A stretch of DNA of 64,000 nucleotides. Origin: Gordionus sp. m RMFG-2023. Taxonomy: Eukaryota > Nematomorpha > Gordioida > Chordodea > Parachordodidae. The position numbers were made by a program, and so were the translations under genes. Shown here one piece after another: positions 55,700 through 64,000 of this stretch. Each line of letters opens with the position of its first letter. Position 1 is the first letter of the stretch. The notes under the pieces are model-generated. The model was not told where the DNA came from, ran no database searches, and worked only from the letters and a program-made list of their open reading frames with translations. The stretch lies in the NCBI RefSeq assembly GCF_954871325.1, contig NC_088777.1, forward strand, positions 54,102,703 through 54,166,702, in the 5' to 3' direction.

Positions 55700-58600
55700 A
55701 TTTGATGAATAAGCCTACGTCTTAAAATTTAATTTTAAGCCAAACACGCGTGTATATTAGAAGATATATAAAAAATTTCTTTATTAAGGACTTTTTAAAA
55801 TTGATATATTTTTTATAATGGAAAGAGCCCGAAATTATTTGAGGCATAGTTTAGACCTATAGGCCGAGGTCTCCATATATTCATCGAAGCACCGAATTAA
55901 GCCCCGGTCTAATGAATTGCCTTCGACTTTGGCGGCGTTTTATATTTGAAAAAAAATTAATTTAATTAATAATTTCCTGCCCTATGTATTTCTCATTCTC
56001 CGAAAAAGGACTAAACAAATGCTTTTATACTAGGGTCATAGTCGCGGGATAGGAAAGAGATGTCAACTACCATATCCTCTTTCCAAACAAGATGATTTAT
56101 AAATCCATTTATTACCATTTTTAGATAAAGTAAAGCGTTAAAATAAAAAATTGCTAAAAATTAGGAATCTTCTTTATATCTCGTAGAAAATTTTTTAAGT
56201 AAATTTGAAACTAATATTAATATTTAAATTGAGTTATTTTTAAAAAAAAATTGCTAAAAAATGAAGAAAATATCTTCCAATATTCTCAATGATCCCAACT
56301 GAGAGCAATGACAATATTTTCTTTATTTTTAGTAAATTTTTTTGTAAAAAACTCAACTTAAATAGAACATATCAAATTTACTATAAAAAATTTTCTAGAA
56401 GATATAAGCGAAATTCCCAATTTTTAGCGATTTGTTTTAGAGATTTAGAACGGGAACCTGAGTCACAGGTCAAAGCAGAAATGTTCTATCAATTTTTATT
56501 AAAACAAATTTATGTACAAATTTGGAATGCCACCAAAATATAAAGTAAGAAATAAAAATAAATTAGAGACTAAAATTTAGTTAAATTATTTGGGGTGTTA
56601 TAGATAAAAAAATTTACGAATTCCATAAAACAACTTTTAATAATTTAAACAAAGAAAAAACACATGAAATCGATTTCAAATTAAGGGTCAACGTTCATGA
56701 CTCAATTACAAACTGACAGATGCCACACTCACTTAGAGCTAAAAAGTCAAGGAACCACTCGCTTTCCCAAAGAGTTTGTATAGTTGTTTGTATGCCTTCT
56801 TTGCTATAGATTCGTTGTTTGGAAAGGAACCTATACGATTATTAGCTATATGATGAATTAGATGTTTACCTACCATCTTCAACCTCGAATTTCACACTGC
56901 ATTCTGTCATGTATAATTAAGTGTCTAACTAAAAATTGCAATGATGTAGAATTAGAATCTAATATTCAAAACACAGAAGGCAGAGAATATAAATGATGAA
57001 ATTTATCGTGGAAAACCAAATTTTGTAAATATTGAACGTTTAACATTTATTTCCCATAAATTATAATATCAATCATAATCATATCATAAACATATATTTA
57101 AGTATATACAAATTTGAATATGATTTATACTAAAAATATCAAAATTTATTTGATAAAATAATTAAGTTAAAAAAAACTTAATAAATAAGTAAATTTTTGT
57201 TAGTATGTGAGTATTTATATTTTCCATGATAATAAATAAATAAATTTTATTTGGTTTGAATATGAATTATAATAAAAATATTAAACATTTATCTCATATT
57301 ACCACCCCAAAATATGCCAGTATAAAATTTTTATCTCAAAATTAATATTTGAACTCTGGCAATGACATACAATACCAATTTATCAATATCTACCCTACAT
57401 TAAATTACAATTTCATATATTTTACACTAAATTTAATAAAATGAATAAATAATCACTAAAATTTGTCATTTATTTTATATAAAAAAATGTATTTAAAAAA
57501 AAATTTTCCTAAGATTTTATTATTCCTATCATTCTAGACGGGTTATTAACTAGTCATTTCATAAACATATATTTAAGTATATACAAACAATATCCAAAAA
57601 TACATCAACAAAAGAACATCTGATCTTCTGTTTTAAATTCATCCTCTAAAAACATTAGGCCCGATGCAGATCACTAATGGGGACCCAGAATTGGTTTCCC
57701 ACCCTAAATTTAATATGTTTCAGGAATCACATTTTAAAGTTTTAATATATTTTAAAATATTATATTAAATAAAATTTTTGAACCAGAGTTGTTAGACATA
57801 AGCTCAATCAAGGTACACCCTGGAAGTCGTCTAATTCAGTATGCTACTGACCATAAGGAGTTTATTCAAAAAATAAATAAGGAGGTGGGGATGATTCTAT
57901 TCAGTGTCATGTATGTAATAACTGCAAGAGTTGTGAACATTAATATGACTGCTTTAGTGATCTTTTTTGCCGCGGGACATAATCAAGTGTCTGGAATCAG
58001 TTTTGTTAGATGATTGATAACTAAAAACAATCCAGATAATTAGTCTTTATAATATACTATATAGTAAATAGTAAAACTAAAATAAAATAATTATAATTAA
58101 GAAAAGGAAACAAATAAGAAAGGTTAATAAACTCTATAATATTAATAAAATCATGGCTAAAATTATTTTAAACAAACTTGATATATTTATTTGATAAAAG
58201 CTGATTGGATCATTAAAACAATATTGGAAATAAATAGTATGAGAGCCCTAAATGAATAATCACAAAAATTTTGGCAAAGGACAATCTACAACTTACTAGC
58301 ATGAATTGTCAGACGTAATTTGCATACTTTTGGAGCCATTGCTGTAAAATAGCCCTCTGAAATATGAAAAAAACGCATTTAAACATAATAATATAATAAA
58401 ATGGAAATGTTATATATTTAATTATTAATTTAAAATTCTATTACAAGTATTGCCATCTGCGTCAAAAATATTTAAACTAATATAAGTTGTTATATACTAT
58501 TAACTAGATATAAATTAATTTTAGCCAAATTTATTCAAAAGGGGTTATAAATATTCGCTTTAACAGGGGTTGGTTGGTCTCTATAAACTTTCAGGGAGAT

Positions 58601-59185
58601 TGGATGGTCTGCTAATGAGAGTAAAAAGTTTTAATAAAATATTTTGGGGAATAGGAGGTTTTAAATCTAGGTTTCTCAATAAAGAATTTCTCTTATGGAG
58701 CTGATTGATTTGCTCATTTGTATATTTTTTTAAAATATAATTCCCGTTATCTATATTATATTAATTTAAAGATAATCAGAATCCCTGCGTTAAATCCCAG
58801 AACTTTCATCTCCATTTCATTATATTTAGTATCATATACGGTTTTAGCTTTAAAAATTATCAAATTCTCCTTAAATCAAATAGACCTGTGTGCGGGTATT
58901 TTATAATTTTCATATTTTATACCTTTTTATTCTAACCATTATTCAATATCACAATATGGCGATTCCAGTGATGATAATAACAATAATAACCACTCAAATG
59001 GAAACATTATTTATATAATTTTAGTAAGCTGTATTAATCCATTTTTAATTTAATTATAATTATATTAATAATTAATGAGATAAAATTTAAAAAAAAAACA
59101 AAAGGCTTATAAGGTAAATCAATTATTGAAATATTACTTATTTTAAATATTCTAAAGTATAGATAATATTTTTATATAAATTTAA
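55700..59185. other. AT-rich region, no recognised gene
   Basis: Open frames at 56289-56543 (with RDLEREPESQVKAEMFYQFL) and 57789-58013 (with DISSIKVHPGSRLIQYATDH) are protein-like but unassigned; the first could belong with the coiled-coil exons upstream. A 28-bp identical word beginning CATAAACATATATTTAAG occurs at about 57081 and 57561. A stray hAT terminus (AGGCCCGATGCAGATCACTA) lies near 57658. Confidence 0.35.
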
Positions 59186-59189
59186 GAAT

Positions 59190-59600
59190 AGTCTTGTGCG
59201 CCGACGTGGCCGGCGGCGCATCGATTTTTAGCCGCCGACAACAAAAGCTGAGTAAATCGGGACAGTTATAAATTTTTATAACATATATTTTTTAACAATT
59301 GCTTAATAATTTTTTTTAAAAATAATAAATAAAATATACACTACACTACACTATACGGCATATTTTTTAACCTTTATTTAAGAGAAAACTCATTATAAAT
59401 CCAAAATCGATTTCGTAATTTTATAATAATCATGGATAAAAATTATTTTATTTAAATTGGGACATGATGATAATCTCCTCGACAACGTTAACCCATGGGC
59501 AGAAATAAGCTCTGTGTGAGTCGCCGGAATACAAAAAATTTTTTGGCGTTCACTCTTCTTTCTCTTCAAAAATTTAGAACATTCATATAGTGTCAATGTC
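59190..59600 (-). mobile_element. hAT transposon remnant with C-terminal transposase motif
   Basis: The minus-strand frame (59596-59393) reads IPATHTELISAHGLTLSRRL, then SSCPNLNKIIFIHDYYK. This resembles the hAT dimerisation block IPATSTxSERVFSxAG through VxxIxFLHDN. The GC-rich cluster at 59197-59252 (GCGCCGACGTGGCCGGCGGC) is likely the element's terminus, ending GCGCACAAGAC on the minus strand. The other end was not found. Confidence 0.65.
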
Positions 59601-60213
59601 CAAGTGGCATTCTAGTTCTAAGTTACTTAATGTGGAATCATAATTTATGTTGAATATTTATTTGCCAATTTGTCAAATAATGTGAATTCAATAATTCCCC
59701 TTTATACTCATTCCCTATAAGTTTAAGATGTTTTTTTTTATAATTCCGAAGCTGTACAATCTTGCTCTATTATATACTTCGCACAATTGTCAATTTTTGA
59801 AATCTTGGATCTTAAAGAGAAGCCAATATCTAGATTATTTTTTTAATAAAAAATAAATTAAATAAATAAATATACTTATTTATTATTACTTGCACGTCAC
59901 AAACCGGAAATCATAACGTAAGTTTTTTCAGCATATTTTCTTTAATGAAAGATTTCAGAACTGTCACTATCATTTAATATTAAATGTGTTTCAATATAAA
60001 TTCTAAATAGTAACGCCAAGGTTAACATACCCTTTATGTGAAAGAAATTTGACATTTACTTTGAATTTAGAAGGAAATACTAATAGTTCTTCTATCAGAT
60101 CAGATTCATAGTTTGATAATCAAAATTAATTAAATTCTAATTTAATCCAGATATGCTTTCTAGCAAATTAATATACTATGCCAACATGTTGAGACAAATT
60201 TTAAGGTTTTCAT

Positions 60214-60300
60214 ATGCGTGGAATTATTTTTATTATTATCATTGGAATTGTCAATTCGGAAACGGGTAACTGGGTATGGATCAGTGCTATCAAGATCTAA
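60214..60300 (+). other. Short frame with signal-peptide-like start
   Basis: Frame MRGIIFIIIIGIVNSETGNW, 28 codons to a stop, has a short basic start and a hydrophobic core like a secretion signal. GTAACT inside it (after ETG) could be a splice donor. A second frame (MARIAKEMVNGKVVVLSSTN, from 60361) runs up to the LINE insertion. No family recognised. Confidence 0.25.
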
Positions 60301-60520
60301 CATGTCTGATGATAGATCTATTGTACCTAAGCAACAAGAAGAATTTTCTACGACTTAATCCATGGCAAGGATAGCAAAAGAAATGGTCAATGGAAAGGTA
60401 GTCGTTTTATCCAGTACAAATATTATAAAGCTGGAAGTATTTTTCGACTATTTTATAGATATTATTCCAAAATTTCATAATTTATGGATTAAAAGAGTCA
60501 TATGATGCCTGGTAAAAATC

Positions 60521-60592
60521 GCCGGGGTGGCCTAATGGGTAAGATGTAGGCTTGGAAACACGAGCATGAACAAGGACGCGGGTTCAATCCTG
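60521..60592 (+). promoter_or_regulatory. tRNA-like RNA polymerase III promoter in LINE 5' UTR
   Basis: A box TGGCCTAATGG (60528-60538) fits the TRGYNNARNNG consensus exactly, and B box GGTTCAATCC (60581-60590) fits GGTTCRANNCC closely. Spacing of about 43 bp is tRNA-like. The start GCCGGGGTGGCCTAATGGG resembles a tRNA 5' half. The same head opens the SINE-like element at 50942. Whether it drives LINE transcription is inference. Confidence 0.75.
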
Positions 60593-60740
60593 GTAAGAAC
60601 CATAAAAACTTTCAAGTTTTTCTTCGATGACTGATGTGTAAAGACATATGGTATGAAGAATTTCGGAGCTTAGAGATGACACCCCGGTCACCGACAGGCC
60701 TGGACAGCCGGGTGCTAAGGATACCTGTCCAATAAACAAA

Positions 60741-63677
60741 ATGAAGGACACAAATGAAAATATGAATATGAAAGCTAGGGCGTTCCCTCCATGCGACGCG
60801 CAGGGTGTAGACCTCCATCCTGTGAAAAATAAAGTAAAGGTCAAAGCAAAGAAGACAAGACTGGCAAGTTTGAATATTGGGACGCTTAAAGGTAAGACGA
60901 GAGAATTGGCATCAATGTTGAACAGGAGAAAAGTTGATATAGCGTGCATACAAGAGACGAAATGGAAAGGACAGAAGACTTTGATGATTGGAGATGGGTA
61001 TAAATTGTACTATAATGGACTTGTTAGCAATAGGAACGGTGTCGGCATCATCCTCAGTCAAGATCTAACCTCCTCAGTTGTAGAAGTCAACAGGATCTCT
61101 GATAGACTAATGAAGATAAAACTCTGCATTGGTCAATCAATACTATACATCCTATCAGTATATGCTCCTCAAACGGGTTGCAAGGAAGAAGAGAAAGATG
61201 ACTTTAGAGCTATCCTTGATGAAGCCGTAATGGAAATCCCTAAGGATGACCTAGTCATAATTGGTGGTGACTTAAATGCGCATGTGGGGAAAGCAAGAGA
61301 TAGCTACAAAAGGCATCATGGTGGTTTTGGATACGGAGAAAGAAATGATGAAGGAGAGCACGTACTGAAATTTGCGCAAGCCTTCGACCTTGCCTTAACC
61401 AACACCTACTATAGGAAAAAAGATAGTCATTTAATAACATATGAAAGTGGTACTAGGAAAACACAGATAGATTACATGCTAATCTCTCGCAGAAGATTAA
61501 AAGATGTAATAGACTGCAAAGTCATCCCAGGAGAAGATATCGCCGCGCAACACAAGCTACTAATCATGGATTTACAAATCTCAAATAAATCCACTCAAAA
61601 TAAGATAAAACTGGAACCATGCATCAAATGGGGCAAATTAAAAACAATGACAGATGCCTTTGCAATCAATGCAAACATTGAAACAATAAATTGCTCACAA
61701 GTCAGTGAAAAAATATGGACAGACCTTTCATCCAGATTAATAGACACTGCAAAATCGACGCTAGGCTTGACAAGAGGAGGCAACAAATCACACAAAGAAC
61801 TATGGTGGTGGAATCAAGAGGTACAAACCACTATACAGGAGAAAAAAGCCCTTTATAAAATATGGTACAAATCCAAAAATGCAGATGACAAGTCAAGATA
61901 CAAAAAATCCAAGAGATTAGCTACAAAGGCGGTGGCTAGGGCCAAATCTATGGCATACGATGACATGTACGAAGATCTACATACCAAAGAAGGGCAAAAT
62001 AAAATATACAGATTAGCCAAACAGCGAGAAAAGAACTCTAGGGATATAAACGGAGCTCCGAAAATAATCAAAAATAAAGATGGGAAATTGATAATAAAGG
62101 AAAAAGAAATAATGAATAGATGGAAAGAATATTTTCAGGAGCTTCTCAACTTTAATTCCCACATATTGCATCTCGACGAACACTCCCCTTGTCAGAACCT
62201 TGTACAACCTATAACAGAACAAGAAATAATCACATGCCTCAAGCATATGAAAAACAACAAAGCTAGGGGTCCAGACGATATTCCAATAGAAAGCCTTAAA
62301 GCACTAGGAGATGATGGAATACATCTCCTCACAAATCTGTACAATAAAATACTTGGAAATGAAGAGGTCCCCCAAAAATGGAGGCAGAGCTATCTAGTTC
62401 CTATCTTCAAAAATAAAGGGGATCCACACAATTGTCAAAATTACAGGGGCATAAAACTAATGTCACACTGTCTAAAACTATACGAAAAAATAATAGAAAA
62501 AAGATTAAGAGATATAATCGAAATAGGAGAGACACAGTTTGGCTTTATGCCTGGAAGATCAACAACCGATGCTATCCATGCAATTAGGCAAATGAGTGAA
62601 AAATACAGGGAAAAGAACAAAAAGCTACACATGGTCTTTCTCGATCTAGAAAAGGCCTTTGATAGAATCCCAAGAAAACTTATCTGGTGGGCGCTACGCC
62701 ACAAAAATGTTCCCGAAAAATATATAAGAATAATACAAGATATGTATATGGGCCATATAACAATGATCCGTAGCACAACAGGTACTTCAGCAGGCTTCAC
62801 AATAGCCGAAGGAGTTCATCAAGGGTCGGCTCTCAGCCCACTTCTCTTCATTACAGTAATAGATGTATTAGCACAGTCTATACCTCAAACAATCCCGTGG
62901 AATATGATATTTGCAGATGATATTGTGATACTTGCCGAATCCAAGGATGAAATGAAAGAAAGGTTAGTGAATTGGATAAATATCCTAGAAACGCACGGAT
63001 TAAAAGTAAATAGAGAAAAGACGGAGTATATGGTGATAGGAGGAGATGAAACGGAGAGTATTGATATAAATGATTGGCAGATATCCGCAATTGAAAGCTG
63101 CAAATATTTGGGCTCCACTCTACAAACAAACGGCACAATAGAAAAAGAGATAAAGAATAAGATTAATCAAGGGTGGTTAAAGTGGAGATCTTTATCTGGA
63201 GTGCTATTTGACAAAAGAATCCCACACAAATTAAAGGGAAAAATTTACAGTTCCATAGTACAACCAACTATTCTATATAGTTCGGAAACATGGCCAACCA
63301 AAGAATCAGACGAGAGAAGTCTACAAACTATGGAGATGAGAATGCTGAGGATGATTGCTGGGGTAACAAGAAAGGATAAGGTGCGCAGTACAAGAATACT
63401 AAATAGTTTAAAGGTAGTGCCCATTAAGACTAAGTTAATGGTAAACAGACTTAGGTGGTATGGGCACACAATGAGAAGGCCTATGAACTACATAGGAAAT
63501 AAAGTTGAAAGATTGGAAGTGATAGGCAAACGTAAAAGAGGAAGGCCAAAACTTCAATGGGGCCATAAAGTTAGAGCCAATATAAAGAAGTATAAAATAG
63601 ATAAAAGAGATTGTACGAATAACATAAAGTGGAGAGAGATGTTGAAGGAGCTTACCACCAGAAAAGGTGAAAGCTAA
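60741..63677 (+). CDS. LINE endonuclease-reverse transcriptase polyprotein (RTE type)
   Basis: This protein nicks target DNA and reverse-transcribes the LINE RNA at the nick. Residues about 40-275 form an APE-type endonuclease: LASLNIGTLKGKTRELASML, CIQETKWKG, SVYAPQ, VIIGGDLNAHVG, QIDYMLISRRR, and a final QHK in place of the usual S-D-H. Residues about 500-800 form the reverse transcriptase: KARGPDDIPIESLK, FGFMPGRSTTDAI, FLDLEKAFDRIPRKLIWWAL, EGVHQGSALSPLLF and the catalytic FADD near residue 724. The C-terminal part ends with NRLRWYGHTMRRP, typical of RTE-like elements. There is one frame and no separate ORF1, as in RTE. I took the first ATG after the 5' UTR; a later start at residue 9 or 11 is possible. 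Confidence 0.95.
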   Translation: MKDTNENMNMKARAFPPCDAQGVDLHPVKNKVKVKAKKTRLASLNIGTLKGKTRELASMLNRRKVDIACIQETKWKGQKTLMIGDGYKLYYNGLVSNRNGVGIILSQDLTSSVVEVNRISDRLMKIKLCIGQSILYILSVYAPQTGCKEEEKDDFRAILDEAVMEIPKDDLVIIGGDLNAHVGKARDSYKRHHGGFGYGERNDEGEHVLKFAQAFDLALTNTYYRKKDSHLITYESGTRKTQIDYMLISRRRLKDVIDCKVIPGEDIAAQHKLLIMDLQISNKSTQNKIKLEPCIKWGKLKTMTDAFAINANIETINCSQVSEKIWTDLSSRLIDTAKSTLGLTRGGNKSHKELWWWNQEVQTTIQEKKALYKIWYKSKNADDKSRYKKSKRLATKAVARAKSMAYDDMYEDLHTKEGQNKIYRLAKQREKNSRDINGAPKIIKNKDGKLIIKEKEIMNRWKEYFQELLNFNSHILHLDEHSPCQNLVQPITEQEIITCLKHMKNNKARGPDDIPIESLKALGDDGIHLLTNLYNKILGNEEVPQKWRQSYLVPIFKNKGDPHNCQNYRGIKLMSHCLKLYEKIIEKRLRDIIEIGETQFGFMPGRSTTDAIHAIRQMSEKYREKNKKLHMVFLDLEKAFDRIPRKLIWWALRHKNVPEKYIRIIQDMYMGHITMIRSTTGTSAGFTIAEGVHQGSALSPLLFITVIDVLAQSIPQTIPWNMIFADDIVILAESKDEMKERLVNWINILETHGLKVNREKTEYMVIGGDETESIDINDWQISAIESCKYLGSTLQTNGTIEKEIKNKINQGWLKWRSLSGVLFDKRIPHKLKGKIYSSIVQPTILYSSETWPTKESDERSLQTMEMRMLRMIAGVTRKDKVRSTRILNSLKVVPIKTKLMVNRLRWYGHTMRRPMNYIGNKVERLEVIGKRKRGRPKLQWGHKVRANIKKYKIDKRDCTNNIKWREMLKELTTRKGES

Positions 63678-63717
63678 AGGGAAAAAAAAAAAAAAAAAAA
63701 ATGATGCCTGGTAAAAA

Positions 63718-64000
63718 CCGTTTTAATACAAAGGTTAAAAGAGATAACCAATTGAAGTAAATACTAATTTTATATTATCATAAGGAATTATATTCCAATT
63801 TTAAAGAAAATCATATTGATATAAAAGTGTGCTTAATAAATTTGCAGATTTAAGACCAAATCATTTTTTTTCCGTAGATTAAAATAATTGGTTTTTTTAA
63901 AAACAAAATTTGTCAAAAATGTTTAAATTTTTCTGATGGTGTAGTTATTAATATAGGAATAAAATTCATAATCCATGAACTTGAATTTAAAATCAGAGCG
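63718..64000. other. AT-rich flank to window end
   Basis: Pre-insertion host DNA right of the LINE target duplication. No feature is recognised. Confidence 0.4.

Larger units (their letters stand above)
60518..63700 (+). mobile_element. RTE-type LINE, full length and apparently intact
   Basis: It is flanked by the perfect 17-bp duplication ATGATGCCTGGTAAAAA (60502-60518 region and 63701-63717). Parts: tRNA-like 5' head (60521-60592), remainder of the 5' UTR to 60740, a single 978-codon frame (60741-63677), a 3' UTR of only about four bases, and a poly-A tail of about 19. The perfect duplication, uninterrupted frame and uniform tail indicate a very recent insertion. It is much GC-richer than its surroundings. 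The left edge is uncertain by a base or two because of the A/T context. Confidence 0.95.

Noticed and set aside
57081-57590. LTR pair from the repeated 28-mer at 57081 and 57561
   Set aside because: Identity does not extend beyond about 30 bp and there is no retroelement coding between the copies.
60521-60592. Genuine tRNA gene
   Set aside because: A and B boxes are present, but I cannot draw a convincing acceptor stem or anticodon arm, and the sequence continues straight into the LINE 5' UTR.
61255-63469. Several minus-strand frames of 60-120 codons
   Set aside because: All are antisense shadows of the LINE polyprotein.

Overview
The window is animal-like nuclear DNA: very AT-rich, with intron-containing genes, many introns of only about 40-60 bp, and a heavy load of DNA transposons. 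Three host proteins can be recognised by sequence: DNA ligase 1, the spliceosome subunit BCAS2/SPF27, and the C-terminal part of a SIAH-type ubiquitin ligase. I cannot name the species. The base composition and repeat content (hAT elements, an RTE-type LINE, a Mag-like retroelement fossil) suggest an invertebrate.

Layout. A SIAH C-terminal exon or fragment (+) lies at 1.3 kb. BCAS2 (-) occupies 6.43-7.16 kb in five exons. DNA ligase 1 (+) runs from 13.05 to 29.12 kb, from a tiny first exon carrying the PCNA-binding PIP box to the stop codon. Nearly every catalytic motif of the ligase can be read in exon order. One of its introns (20.4-26.2 kb) holds a rearranged Mag-like LTR-retroelement fossil in which two near-identical gag segments face each other. 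An unrecognised gene (-) with six phase-compatible exons spans 31.10-33.35 kb. From 36 to 60 kb the DNA is mostly transposon debris plus a few possible exons. A full-length, apparently intact RTE-type LINE lies at 60.5-63.7 kb.

Transposons dominate. At least nine hAT-type insertions can be bounded to the base by terminal inverted repeats plus 8-bp target-site duplications: 2962-3484, 4141-4836, 8720-10289, 14547-14928, 27519-27815, 39164-39285, 39988-42103, 49223-49672 and 50239-50462. Decayed hAT transposases of several lineages (9.4, 40-42, 42.2, 44.2-46.3 and 59.4 kb) show that the superfamily has been active repeatedly. One lineage still shows intron-exon structure in its transposase.

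The most interesting signal is the LINE at 60,518-63,700. It has a 978-codon open frame, a perfect 17-bp target-site duplication, an almost absent 3' UTR and a poly-A tail. Its 5' UTR starts with a tRNA-like RNA polymerase III promoter (A and B boxes). The same head occurs in a separate short SINE-like copy at 50.94-51.35 kb. This suggests a LINE that has fused with, or donated its head to, a SINE.
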